This document shows positions 46,136-54,431 of a stretch of DNA of 64,000 bases, piece after piece. The first letter of the stretch is position 1, and every line of letters begins with the position of its first letter. The translations under genes and the position numbers were made by a program. Below the pieces are notes generated by a model that was not told where the DNA came from, did no database searches, and saw only the letters and a list, made by a program, of their open reading frames with translations. This DNA comes from Bernardetia sp. MNP-M8 (lineage in GTDB: Bacteria; Bacteroidota; Bacteroidia; Cytophagales; Bernardetiaceae), in NCBI RefSeq assembly GCF_037126285.1, contig NZ_CP147012.1, positions 3,928,676 to 3,992,675 of the forward strand, given 5' to 3'.

Positions 46136-46218
46136 CCTCGTTGACGGCTTCATTTGAGTCTCAACGACGGTTTATTTTGCTATTTTTTAACCGTCAACAA
46201 GGCGTTGCCGTCGTTGAG
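46136..46218. repeat. CCGTCGTTGAG hairpin repeats behind the GMC-hydrolase gene
   Basis: Minus-strand 46170-46136 reads CCGTCGTTGAGACTCAAATG and continues to CAACGAGG; 32 of 35 bases match 56465-56499. A second, partial unit lies on the plus strand at 46191-46218 (CCGTCAACAAGG then CCGTCGTTGAGAG). GACGGTT (46165-46171) can pair with AACCGTC (46189-46195), joining the two units. Confidence 0.55.
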
Positions 46219-46273
46219 AGTGAAAAATAAAAATAGTAGGATACAGAATTGATTTTTAGTAAATAACAAATCA

Positions 46274-46314
46274 CATAAAAAAACTCAAGTCGTTTTGGTT
46301 TGAGTTTTTTTATG
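46274..46314 (+). terminator. Terminator of the GMC-hydrolase gene
   Basis: CATAAAAAAACTCAA pairs with TTTGAGTTTTTTTATG over a ~10-nt loop; A- and T-runs on both sides make it work for either strand, including the convergent peptidase gene. Confidence 0.8.
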
Positions 46315-46391
46315 CAATTGTTTGATAATTTTTCAAAATCTTGTTATACCAAACCAACTTCATTAAAATAAATTTCGTATATTTATTGGTT

Positions 46392-47462
46392 CTATAAAGA
46401 CGGATATTTTTCACTAAAGTATTTCAAAAATGCTTTCAAATCTTGATTAAACTGTCCTTTATAAATGGTTTTCAATGTATCTTGACTGGAATTATACCTT
46501 CTCACACTCATAAAATTAGTATTATTGAGTTCTCTTTCTTGAAAACGTTTTGCCCAGTTTTTATTTGACAATGAAACTGTATCTATTTTTGATTTGATTA
46601 GATTAAAATGATTTTGTTTAGCTATTTCATTTTGTATATCTGAAAGACTGTTTTCCATTCCATAGCGATAAACTGAATCTAAGGAAGTAGAAGCCAAAAG
46701 CATAAAGTTTCTATATTTTTTAGAATCTTGAAGTGAAAAAATATAATCATTTAATTCTTTTGAATCTTTACCATATTTTTTTTCTAAAAATAGTTTTGCA
46801 CCTTCTTCTCCTATAAAATTAGCGAGATTTTCATTAAAATTTACACTGTCTTTTACATAAAGTGTGGCGTGGGTAAGTTCGTGTAAAATAAGTTCTACCA
46901 AATCGCCTTCATCTCTTTCTAAATTGTTGGAAAGCAAAACATCTTCAAACCAGCCTAGAGTCGACCAAGCTGAAACAGAACGAATATTTGTATCAAATTT
47001 AACTCCTTCTTCGCCTTCATTTTTCAATCTATCTCTTTCCTTTTTAGCTTTCTCTAAATCAAAATAACCTTTATAAGAGAATTTTCCTACTATCGGAAAT
47101 TTCCATTCATAGGCTTCTAATTTATAGGGATAAGAAGCTGAAACATTCCATAAAATATTTTCTCCCTTTTGGTCGTATATTTTGGTGTAATTTTGAGAAA
47201 ATTTCATTCCCAGTTTTTCCATTCCAAATTTTCTAGCTTCTTCAATAATTTTTATTTTTGCTTTTAGAGAATCTGGAAAATTTACATCTTTTTTTAGTTC
47301 TTCAAACGAACGAGCATTATTCATGACTTCTAATTGTCCGTTAAGCTGCAAAAGTCCGTAAGCAACAAGTTCTCTTTGCCAAATTGCTAAGGCAGAAAGA
47401 AGCAAGAGAAAAATGCCTGTGTATTTTAGTAGTTTTTTTTTGTTGATTTTAAAGCGTTTCAT
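46392..47462 (-). CDS. Membrane-anchored putative aminopeptidase (HELTH)
   Basis: 356 residues. One N-terminal membrane helix (about 13-30), then a soluble domain with the zinc site LILHELTHATLY near residue 190 and NENLANFIGEEGA, the second ligand region, about 15 residues on. This matches the predicted aminopeptidase family of COG4324. The frame overlaps the end of the nuclease-like gene by 14 bp, so it is the third gene of the ATPase operon. Whether it is functionally linked to that pair or only co-transcribed is unknown. Confidence 0.75.
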   Translation of the reverse strand: MKRFKINKKKLLKYTGIFLLLLSALAIWQRELVAYGLLQLNGQLEVMNNARSFEELKKDVNFPDSLKAKIKIIEEARKFGMEKLGMKFSQNYTKIYDQKGENILWNVSASYPYKLEAYEWKFPIVGKFSYKGYFDLEKAKKERDRLKNEGEEGVKFDTNIRSVSAWSTLGWFEDVLLSNNLERDEGDLVELILHELTHATLYVKDSVNFNENLANFIGEEGAKLFLEKKYGKDSKELNDYIFSLQDSKKYRNFMLLASTSLDSVYRYGMENSLSDIQNEIAKQNHFNLIKSKIDTVSLSNKNWAKRFQERELNNTNFMSVRRYNSSQDTLKTIYKGQFNQDLKAFLKYFSEKYPSL

Positions 47463-48084
47463 CTTTGATTTTTATTAAATCTTGCAGACTGATTTTTTTT
47501 GTGTACTTCTTATTTTTATTCTGTACAACAAAACTTACCTTATGTAAATTCTTTTTTTGATAAATGATTTTTTCAAATTCTTTGTACTCTATTCGTATTT
47601 CTTCTTTGTAACGTGTTGTGTTTTTCTTACCTTTTCTAGCAACTTTCAAACAAAATAAAAAGTATCTGGGGACAAATTCTATTTTTTCTCCCTCAAAAAC
47701 TTCTATCATTTTACATAAATATTCCAAAAACAGAAAACTATTTTCAAATTGTAATTCATAATCATTTGCACTAAAATCAAATGATTTAAGTTCACAAAAC
47801 AAGACGTTTATTTTACCTTCTAACTCACAAATCAAAATTGCATCACACCCTTTATTTACTCCTTTTATTTGACATTCTTCACTCAAAAACTGATTTCGAA
47901 TATTTAAAACACGAGCGTCAAGCGTAAAAACTAAAGCATCTTTTGGAAGATTTTCAATAGTCAGTTTAGTGAGTTTTGCTGTTTCTTGATTTTCTTCTAT
48001 GTCAATATAATCAATTATTTTTTCAGAAGATAAGGTAACGATTGTTTGATTAATAAGACTTTCTATTTTTTTGATTTGATTCAT
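47449..48084 (-). CDS. Putative PD-(D/E)XK nuclease-like protein, partner of the ATPase
   Basis: 211 residues, no known family recognised. The segment GCDAILICELEGKINVLFCE continues L-K: D81, then E98 and K100. This is the D...ExK spacing and hydrophobic strand context of PD-(D/E)XK nucleases, followed by Q112 in ELQFENSFLFLEYL. The C-terminal 70 residues are strongly basic. The start ATG overlaps the ATPase stop (ATGA), so the two are translationally coupled. Assignment as a nuclease is inference from one motif. Confidence 0.5.
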   Translation of the reverse strand: MNQIKKIESLINQTIVTLSSEKIIDYIDIEENQETAKLTKLTIENLPKDALVFTLDARVLNIRNQFLSEECQIKGVNKGCDAILICELEGKINVLFCELKSFDFSANDYELQFENSFLFLEYLCKMIEVFEGEKIEFVPRYFLFCLKVARKGKKNTTRYKEEIRIEYKEFEKIIYQKKNLHKVSFVVQNKNKKYTKKISLQDLIKIKDETL

Positions 48085-49550
48085 TCTGCTATCGTTTGTT
48101 TATTAGTTTTACTTTCTACAATCGCATCAGCGAGAGATTCGGTAATAGCATTTATTTTATCAATTTGCTCATCAAAAGTAGTCATAACCATTCCATATTC
48201 ATCGAATTCTACTTTGTCTACTGTACAACCTTCTAGTTTTTCATCATAACGAGCAATGTAAGCACGAATATCATCACGTTTCAAAATTTCGTTTTCTTTA
48301 TAGCCTAACTCTTCTAAAAGTTCTTTTTTATTCTCTATTTCTTGTGAAAACATCAAACAATTATTGAGTTCTTTTATGATATAATCGCTGTGTGTCGTTA
48401 TCCAAACCTTAATTCCTGCATTGACAAGTTTAGCAAACAAACGAGCCATTTTGATTTGATTTTCTGGATGTAAATTCAATTCTGGTTCGTCAATCATCAA
48501 TAAATCACCTTTTTGAGCTTTGTGTTTTAGCCAAAAATGCAAGTGCATCAACGAACGCACCGACGTAGAAGCCATATAGGCAGGAATTTTTTGAGTAGAA
48601 TTTTTATCTTTATTATCTTTTATCAAAACCTCATCGCCCGAAACTTCATACGTTACTCCCAAAAGATTCTCAATTTCTTTTAATAATTCGGGATGTTCTT
48701 TGGCGAGAAAACTTTCCGTTTTGATGACTTGGCGTGTCAAATCTCTAGCGAAATCAATTAGTTTTTCGATGGGTTGTGGAAAGCGTGAACTTTCTTTATC
48801 CAATAAACTTAAATCTCTTGTAGTTCTTAATTTTTCTAATAAATGACTTCTATTTTTGTCTAATTCTTTATAAAATAATTCTATGCTATCTCTTTGAGCT
48901 GGAAGGAGGAAAGTAGGAAAATTGGGTCTTCTAAGAGCAAAACCAGTAATAAGTATATCTATCGCTCTATTGACTAGCATTTCTCTAAAAGATATTTCTT
49001 CTTTTGTTATTTCACCTTGTTCCATAAAAAAATCAGAAGCAGCATTTATTTTAAACTTTAAATCTGTACTATAATCTATGTGTATAGTTAATCCTTCTTG
49101 TGAAATTACAGTTTCATATTTATCATCGAATGATGATTTTGAATAAATTTTATTGTCAAAATTGAGTGTATGTTGATATTCTTTTACTTCATTATTAAAA
49201 TTTGCATATGAGTTTTCAAACAGAGAATCATTTGAAGCAAAGACAGACTTCATATTATTCTGTATAATGTTCATGTACTTCTTACCAATATGTTCTAAAG
49301 AATTTTTGTCTATCGTAAAACTATATCTTTTGCTTTCTTTTATTGCACCTTTTATTTTTTCTATATCATATAGACTCATATCTTGAATGAAATCAGAGCT
49401 TGATTCTAATGTTATACTAGCTATTACTCCCCAAACCCCATACGTCAAATACGTTTTCCCCGTATTATTTTTTCCACAGATAACGGTTAGATTACCCATT
49501 TCTAATTGGGCTTCTTTTATTGTTCCTAAATTTTTAAATTCGAATTGCAT
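48081..49550 (-). CDS. OLD-like AAA/ABC-type ATPase
   Basis: 489 residues, soluble. Walker A CGKNNTGKT (K32), a LLPAQRDSIE element at 215-224 as in OLD-type ATPases, an ABC-signature-like ASTSVRSL (327-334), Walker B LLMIDEPELNLHP (D354, E355) and the H-loop ITTHSDYII (H387). No TOPRIM or other nuclease domain follows; the C-terminus is short and acidic. This class drives several anti-phage systems with a separately encoded effector, and here a small nuclease-like gene overlaps it by 4 bp. Confidence 0.8.
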   Translation of the reverse strand: MQFEFKNLGTIKEAQLEMGNLTVICGKNNTGKTYLTYGVWGVIASITLESSSDFIQDMSLYDIEKIKGAIKESKRYSFTIDKNSLEHIGKKYMNIIQNNMKSVFASNDSLFENSYANFNNEVKEYQHTLNFDNKIYSKSSFDDKYETVISQEGLTIHIDYSTDLKFKINAASDFFMEQGEITKEEISFREMLVNRAIDILITGFALRRPNFPTFLLPAQRDSIELFYKELDKNRSHLLEKLRTTRDLSLLDKESSRFPQPIEKLIDFARDLTRQVIKTESFLAKEHPELLKEIENLLGVTYEVSGDEVLIKDNKDKNSTQKIPAYMASTSVRSLMHLHFWLKHKAQKGDLLMIDEPELNLHPENQIKMARLFAKLVNAGIKVWITTHSDYIIKELNNCLMFSQEIENKKELLEELGYKENEILKRDDIRAYIARYDEKLEGCTVDKVEFDEYGMVMTTFDEQIDKINAITESLADAIVESKTNKQTIAE

Positions 49551-49667
49551 AGTTATGATATTATTTGATGTCGCTTTACTAAAACACTAATGGCATTTTA
49601 GAAATAGAAAATGATAAATTAAACATATTTGAATTGTGATTTATTGGGTATTAAGTAGTAAGACATT

Positions 49668-49822
49668 ATTAGCAAGTGATTTTTATGATTACTATGATAA
49701 TTACAGGATAATACAATAAAATTTAAATAAGTATTAAAAAGATATTATTATTTAGCTTCGCTAAACTTCATTTGTATTTATCTTGTATTTCATCTTAAAA
49801 ATCAGGTAAATCACTCGCTAAT
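49668..49822. repeat. Inverted 15-bp ends with internal hairpin upstream of the ATPase operon
   Basis: ATTAGCAAGTGATTT (49668-49682) faces AAATCACTCGCTAAT (49808-49822), one mismatch. Inside is TTTAGC-ttc-GCTAAA at 49751-49765. No ORF. It may be a small non-autonomous insertion, or a regulatory structure for the operon that starts at 49550. The rest of the gap is plain A/T-rich sequence. Confidence 0.35.
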
Positions 49823-49894
49823 CAGTTATATGTATTATTAATTTTGTACGACTACTTACACTCATAATTTACCATTCACAATTTACAATTATTT

Positions 49895-50305
49895 TTACAC
49901 TGTTTTTAGCCATTCTATAGCTTCTTGCAAATTAGAAAAAAAACGAATTGTATATTTACTTTTATCCATTTTATCGGCTATTTTTTTGACTGTAATTTGA
50001 TTAAATATACTTTTTGATGCAATAACAGCAGAAGTTCTGTATCCATGTTCGTAAATTCTAGGAAACCACACTTTGTCTAACCAATCTTGATTTTTTGGAC
50101 TTACAGCTTCTGATTTCAAATTATTAGCAATCATTTTGCTGCTTTTGTGTTTTATCAATAACTCTAAAAAAAAATCACACGCATCTACAAATTCTTCATG
50201 GGAAACATGACCAAACCATTCAAACTGAATTGCATTTATATCCTGATGATAATAAATTTTGCATTTAGGTTTATCATATTCAAGTGTAATTTTTTCGTCA
50301 AGCAT
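49895..50305 (-). CDS. Small soluble protein, possibly STAS/SpoIIAA-like
   Basis: 136 residues. Alternating strand/helix pattern with CKIYYHQDINAIQFEWFGHV at the N-terminus and FFSNLQEAIEWLKTV at the C-terminus, which is the last-helix wording of SpoIIAA-like/STAS-type domains in Bacteroidota. No phosphorylatable Ser motif can be named with confidence. If STAS-like, it could in principle be a target of a SpoIIE-type phosphatase such as the one at 38154, but they are not linked. Confidence 0.5.
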   Translation of the reverse strand: MLDEKITLEYDKPKCKIYYHQDINAIQFEWFGHVSHEEFVDACDFFLELLIKHKSSKMIANNLKSEAVSPKNQDWLDKVWFPRIYEHGYRTSAVIASKSIFNQITVKKIADKMDKSKYTIRFFSNLQEAIEWLKTV

Positions 50306-50367
50306 ATTTTTGTTTAATTTGAGTTGTTTTTCCTAAAAATAGAAATTTAACAGAACTCTTTTTAAGC

Positions 50368-50404
50368 AAAAAACGCTTAATTATTACAATCAAGCGTTTT
50401 TTAT
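50368..50404. terminator. Bidirectional-looking terminator between panB and the STAS-like gene
   Basis: AAAAAACGCTT pairs with AAGCGTTTTTT over a 14-nt loop, with A/T runs on both sides. It lies beyond the panB start-distal end, within the same-strand gap. Confidence 0.75.
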
Positions 50405-50430
50405 GAATTTAGCCTTTAAAGAAAATACAT

Positions 50431-51252
50431 TTAATAACTTTCATCTTTACTAGGAAAATTCTCACTTTTTACATCCTTGATATATTCCTCAACAGCCTTT
50501 TGCATAATATCATTCAAATCAGCATAACGACGCAAGAAACGAGGATTGAACTCTTTTGTAATTCCCAGTAAATCATGAGAAACCAAAACTTGTCCATCCA
50601 CTCCACCACCAGCACCAATTCCGATAATCGGAATATCAATTGCTTTTGATACTTTTTCAGCAAGTTTGGAAGGGATTTTTTCTACCACAATAGCAAAACA
50701 ACCACATTCTTGTAAAATTTTGGCATCTTCAATAAGTTTTGCAGCTTCTGTTTCTTCTTTTGCACGAACGGTATACGTTCCAAACTTATAAATAGATTGA
50801 GGAGTAAGTCCTAAATGCCCCATCACAGGAACACCAGCAGAAAGCACACGTATAACAGACTCTTTAATTTCTTCTCCACCTTCCATCTTGACAGCATGTG
50901 CGCCCGATTCTTTCATAATTCGGATAGCAGAATCAAGAGCTTGACGAGAATTTCCTTGATATGAACCAAAAGGAATATCAACCACCACAAGCGCACGTTT
51001 TACACCACGCACCACACTAGAAGCATGATAAATCATTTGGTCAAGCGTGATTGGAAGAGTTGTTTCGTGTCCTGCCATAACATTTGAAGCAGAATCGCCA
51101 ACTAACAAAACATCAATATTAGCAGCATCAAGAATTTGAGCCATCGAAAAATCGTATGCTGTAAGCATAGAGATTTTTTCGTTTTTATTTTTCATTTCCT
51201 GCAACGAGTGCGTAGTGATACGTTTGGCTGAGGAAGAATTAGCAACAGACAT
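50431..51252 (-). CDS. panB: Ketopantoate hydroxymethyltransferase PanB
   Basis: 273 residues, cytoplasmic. [19 protein letters not shown], the metal/substrate loop [33 protein letters not shown] and [14 protein letters not shown] are all PanB motifs. It transfers a hydroxymethyl group from methylene-THF to 2-oxoisovalerate, the first step of pantothenate and CoA synthesis. No panC or panD is adjacent. Confidence 0.95.
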   Translation of the reverse strand: MSVANSSSAKRITTHSLQEMKNKNEKISMLTAYDFSMAQILDAANIDVLLVGDSASNVMAGHETTLPITLDQMIYHASSVVRGVKRALVVVDIPFGSYQGNSRQALDSAIRIMKESGAHAVKMEGGEEIKESVIRVLSAGVPVMGHLGLTPQSIYKFGTYTVRAKEETEAAKLIEDAKILQECGCFAIVVEKIPSKLAEKVSKAIDIPIIGIGAGGGVDGQVLVSHDLLGITKEFNPRFLRRYADLNDIMQKAVEEYIKDVKSENFPSKDESY

Positions 51253-51414
51253 GTAAATAAATTTAGAAGGATGAATTTAGAAGTAGTACAAATATATATA
51301 TATTGTATTTATTTATAGGGCAAAAAAAGATTTGCCTTTTCCTAAACAATTATCTTTTTAGTATAAAAAATAAAAATACTGATTAATTCACAATTAACCA
51401 TTAATAATTCACAA

Positions 51415-52440
51415 TTAAAAATGATTCCAACCTTGTGCTTTTATATCCATTAGTTGCTCTGAATTCATAACTACTTTTACACCTTTTTCAGCTTCATGAA
51501 TATAACCAATCAAATGAACATCGACTATTTTTTCAATTTTTTCTAAATCTTCTTGTTTGATGGTAAATAAAAGTTCGTAGTCTTCGCCACCATTCAAAGC
51601 ACATGTTAGAGGACTAAGTTTTAGCTCTTCTGCTGCTATTACGGCTGTTTCTTCAAAAATAGGAATGTTTTTTTCGTACAACATAGCTCCTACTTTCGAC
51701 TGACGACAAATATGGTGAATTTCAGAAGCCAAACCATCCGAAATATCCATCATGGAAGTAGGCAAAACTCCCTTTTCTTCTAACTCATAAATAATATCCA
51801 TACGAGCTTTTGGTTTGAGCTGTCTTTCAATGACATGTTCTGCGTTATCTAGTTTAGGTTGAGCTTCTGGCGCATCCATAAAAACTCTTTTTTCTCTTTC
51901 CAAAATCTGTAAGCCAACAAAAGCAGCTCCCAAATCGCCTGTAACACACAAAACATCGCCTTTCTTTGCTGTATTTCGATAAACAATTTTTTCTGGACTA
52001 GCTTGTCCAAGCGCAGTAATTGAAATAACTAAACCTTTTGGAGAAGAAGTTGTATCACCTCCTACCAAATCAATTCCATAATCTTCACAAGCAAACTTTA
52101 CACCTTCATAAAATTCATCAACTGCCTCAACTGAGAAGCGATTGCTCAGTGCAAGACTAACCGTAATTTGATGAGGAATACCATTCATGGCAGCAATATC
52201 TGAGACATTTACGGAAACAGCTTTATAGCCCAAATGCTTCAAAGGAGTGTAAGACAAGTCAAAATGAATTCCTTCAACAAGCATATCCGTCGAAACTAAA
52301 AGTTGTTTGCCATTTTCAATTTCTATAACAGCTGCATCGTCTGCAATTCCTTTTTTGGAAGTGTTTTTTTGAAGTGGAAAATTGGAAGCTATACGTTCGA
52401 TAAGTCCAAATTCGCCAAGTTTATTTATTTCTGTACGCAA
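51415..52440 (-). CDS. thiL: Thiamine-monophosphate kinase ThiL
   Basis: 341 residues. GIADDAAVI (near 30), STDMLVEGIHFD, VNVSDIAAMNG, GGDTTSSPKG and MDISDGLASEIHHI match the ThiL/PurM superfamily with its metal-binding Asp residues. It phosphorylates TMP to TPP. The start is TTG at 52440: an in-frame TAA lies two codons upstream and the first family motif follows closely. No TPP riboswitch fold is visible upstream. An AATTCACAATT-type repeat lies between thiL and panB (51378-51418). Confidence 0.92.
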   Translation of the reverse strand: MRTEINKLGEFGLIERIASNFPLQKNTSKKGIADDAAVIEIENGKQLLVSTDMLVEGIHFDLSYTPLKHLGYKAVSVNVSDIAAMNGIPHQITVSLALSNRFSVEAVDEFYEGVKFACEDYGIDLVGGDTTSSPKGLVISITALGQASPEKIVYRNTAKKGDVLCVTGDLGAAFVGLQILEREKRVFMDAPEAQPKLDNAEHVIERQLKPKARMDIIYELEEKGVLPTSMMDISDGLASEIHHICRQSKVGAMLYEKNIPIFEETAVIAAEELKLSPLTCALNGGEDYELLFTIKQEDLEKIEKIVDVHLIGYIHEAEKGVKVVMNSEQLMDIKAQGWNHF

Positions 52441-52572
52441 TTTTTATTCGTTTTTAAGTTTTTCTAGTTAGAATTAGAGTACAAAAATAGGGAATATTGA
52501 GGGAAAAAGATAGTAGGAAAGTAGAGAAGACAGAATTATATTTTATGCTTATTTTTTTGAGTTTGAATAAAA

Positions 52573-53079
52573 TTAACTGAGATCTAATTTCCAATTTAAT
52601 AATGAATCAGTTTCTCCAATAATACTAAAGTTATTTTTTTCAAGAACTTTGCAAGATGCTGTATTTATTTTGTCTGTTGAGGCAAGAATGAATTTTACTT
52701 TTGGTTGTGTCTTTGTCCATTCAATAATTCCTTTCACAATTTCGGTCATAAATCCTTTATTTTGAAATTCTTTATATGTTCCATAACCAATCTCTATTTC
52801 TCCCTCCTTATTTGGTTCGCCTACGATACATAAATCGCCTACCATTTTATTTTCAGCTATTGAAATGGCAGTCCAGAGTGTTGAATATAAATAATTTTTA
52901 CTTTTATTGGCTACATTTGGAAGAATAGTTTGTTCAAGTGCTTCTTTCAATTCTGGGGATATTGTCCTTGAATTTGGTTTCAAGTCTAGTTCTTCTTCCA
53001 ATGAATTATTACAATTTATATACTTTATCAACTGATTATAAGTTAATGGTTTTAAAATAAGTCGTTGAGTGGTTATCAT
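52573..53079 (-). CDS. GNAT-family N-acetyltransferase (RimJ/RimL-like)
   Basis: 168 residues. MITTQRLILKPLTYNQL opens as in RimJ/RimL-type acetyltransferases. The acetyl-CoA site is seen as IEIGYGTYKEFQNKGFMTEI, and NTASCKVLEKNNFSIIGE near the C-terminus is the usual last motif. The acceptor is unknown. The start is set at the ATG of MITTQR; the 41-residue upstream extension contains the promoter box. Confidence 0.8.
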   Translation of the reverse strand: MITTQRLILKPLTYNQLIKYINCNNSLEEELDLKPNSRTISPELKEALEQTILPNVANKSKNYLYSTLWTAISIAENKMVGDLCIVGEPNKEGEIEIGYGTYKEFQNKGFMTEIVKGIIEWTKTQPKVKFILASTDKINTASCKVLEKNNFSIIGETDSLLNWKLDLS

Positions 53080-53141
53080 TTCTTTTTTTAGGAGACTTTG
53101 TTCTGTTTGTGCTGTTTTTTTAGTGGTTTTTAAAAGACTTA

Positions 53142-53149
53142 CAAAGATA
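53142..53149 (-). promoter_or_regulatory. Putative -7 element TATCTTTG of the GNAT gene
   Basis: Minus-strand TATCTTTG fits TAnnTTTG and leaves a leader of about 55 bases before ATG 53079. It supports the shorter start. Confidence 0.35.
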
Positions 53150-53292
53150 AGGTGTAAGGATTTAAAAAAACATACTGATTTGAATTTATGATAAATTACC
53201 ATTTTTTCTATTCGGATTGATCTTCATTATTTTTATTCTAAATCCCAAAGATTTTGGTAAATTTATACTTATTTCTAATAAAGCAAATCGCA

Positions 53293-53341
53293 GTAGCGTA
53301 CCTTTTAAGGTGCGAATCTGTATCGTAGGCTTTAGCCTTCG
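53293..53341 (+). repeat. REP pair upstream of the RAYT
   Basis: Two 22-nt units head to tail with a 5-nt spacer AATCT. The first (53293-53314) is GTAGCGTA with stem ACCTT-TT-AAGGT. The second (53320-53341) is GTATCGTA with stem AGGCT-TT-AGCCT. The same doublet lies directly after the RAYT at 54248. The rest of the gap to 53633 has no gene. Confidence 0.75.
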
Positions 53342-53610
53342 GAAGAAAAAATGATCTTTTTTTATTATATTTTGTCTTATTTTCATTTTAAAGGCTAAAT
53401 CCAGTGTTTCATAAGTTATCTGCTATTTTATTTTGTTCCTCAACAAGGTTTTAAAAAACTTGTTTATGTCAAAATTCTATCAATAAAGCAACTATCAGAT
53501 ACTTCTGAACTATAGCCCTCAATAAAGTTAAAGTGCCTGATAGTAATAAAATAATCTCAAAATACAGATAAACTTTTGAAATACGGTACTAAAATATTTA
53601 GTGTATTATC

Positions 53611-53631
53611 CCATCCTAAAGAGTAAGTTAC
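53611..53631 (-). repeat. Degenerate REP unit at the RAYT start
   Basis: On the minus strand GTAACTTACTCTTTAGGATG: the CTCTTTAG unit seen downstream at 54345-54366, with one changed base in the GTAG tag and a weaker stem. It lies 2 bp before the chosen start codon. Confidence 0.5.
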
Positions 53632-53633
53632 AT

Positions 53634-54251
53634 ATGCAACATCGCAATTTACCTCATATTTATCCAAGAGGAGCTACCTTTTTCATTACATTTTGCCTGT
53701 ATAATGCCCTTCCAAATAAAGTAGTAAAAGAAATACAAGAAGAGTATGATTTAAAGATAAATAAAATTAAAAAAGAACAGAATTCTAAAGATGAAAGAAA
53801 CACATCTCTTTATAAGTTAGGAAAAAAATATTTTGCAGATTATGATATTCTATTAGAACGTTATTCAAGAGATGATGATTTCTTAAAAAACACGAAAGTA
53901 GCTCAAATAATTATCAATAAAATGAAAGAATATGATGGGAAAAGATATGATTTATTAGCATATTGTGTGATGTCTAATCATGTACATGTATTATTTTGTA
54001 CAGCAGATTATGAAAATGAAACAGTAAGCAAAACGATGCAACTCATAAAAGGAGGCTCTGCTTATGAAAGCAATCAAATTTTGAAACGAGAAGGGAATTT
54101 TTGGCAGAAAGAAAGCTACGACCATTATATAAGAAATGACAACGAACTCAAGAACATAGTTCATTATATTCTAGAGAATCCTGTAAAAGCAGCAATTGTA
54201 AAAGAATGGAAACAATACCCATTTTCATATCTAAAAGATGAATTAATGTAG
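53634..54251 (+). CDS. REP-associated tyrosine transposase (RAYT)
   Basis: 205 residues, IS200/IS605-related Y1 single-strand transposase. The opening RNLPHIYPRGATFFITF, the HUH site SNHVHVLF (H116, H118), MQLIKGGSAYESN, the putative nucleophile Y162 in KESYDHYIRND, and the closing YILENPVKAAIVKEW with YPFSYL are typical. A 40-residue charged insert (about 38-78) separates strand 1 from the HUH region. ATG 53634 is preferred to the GTG at 53601, which would translate a REP. It is bordered on both sides by REP units, and its TAG stop lies in one. RAYTs are thought to mobilise REPs and rarely move themselves. Confidence 0.9.
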   Translation: MQHRNLPHIYPRGATFFITFCLYNALPNKVVKEIQEEYDLKINKIKKEQNSKDERNTSLYKLGKKYFADYDILLERYSRDDDFLKNTKVAQIIINKMKEYDGKRYDLLAYCVMSNHVHVLFCTADYENETVSKTMQLIKGGSAYESNQILKREGNFWQKESYDHYIRNDNELKNIVHYILENPVKAAIVKEWKQYPFSYLKDELM

Positions 54252-54296
54252 CGTACCTTTTAAGGTGCGAATCTGTAGCGTAGGCTTTAGCCTTCG
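54248..54296 (+). repeat. REP pair overlapping the RAYT stop codon
   Basis: Units 54248-54269 and 54275-54296 repeat the 53293 doublet with the same AATCT spacer; here both units have the full GTAGCGTA tag. The first GTAG contains the RAYT TAG stop. Confidence 0.8.
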
Positions 54297-54315
54297 TAAT
54301 ATTTTTAATTTTACC

Positions 54316-54366
54316 CGAAGGCTAAAGCCTACGGTACAATTTTACTCACTCTAAAGAGTAAGCTAC
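54316..54366 (-). repeat. Inverted REP pair downstream of the RAYT
   Basis: On the minus strand: GTAGCTTA with stem CTCTTTAGAG (54366-54345), a 7-nt spacer, then GTACCGTA with stem AGGCT-TT-AGCCT (54337-54316). It faces the 54248 pair, giving a BIME-like mosaic. Confidence 0.75.
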
Positions 54367-54370
54367 AAAA

Positions 54371-54409
54371 AAACCTGTTAGATTTTCTTTTTGAAAATCT
54401 AACAGGTTT
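54371..54409 (-). terminator. Terminator of thrS
   Basis: AAACCTGTTAGATTTTC pairs perfectly with GAAAATCTAACAGGTTT over five T. The minus strand continues with TTTTTTT, so it ends thrS; it also stops read-through from the RAYT side. Confidence 0.85.
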
Positions 54410-54431
54410 ACATAATTTGTAATTGAATTAT

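Noticed and set aside
51253-52572. TPP riboswitch or other metabolite leader for thiL/panB
   Set aside because: No conserved THI-box stretch (such as CTGAGA with ACCTGATC) is present upstream of either gene.
53186-53386. Minus-strand ORF of 66 codons upstream of the GNAT gene
   Set aside because: It runs across the REP doublet at 53293-53341; the composition is that of the repeat, not of a protein.
53601-53633. GTG start for the RAYT 33 bases upstream
   Set aside because: The extra 11 codons translate the degenerate REP at 53611-53631; the family N-terminus begins just after ATG 53634.
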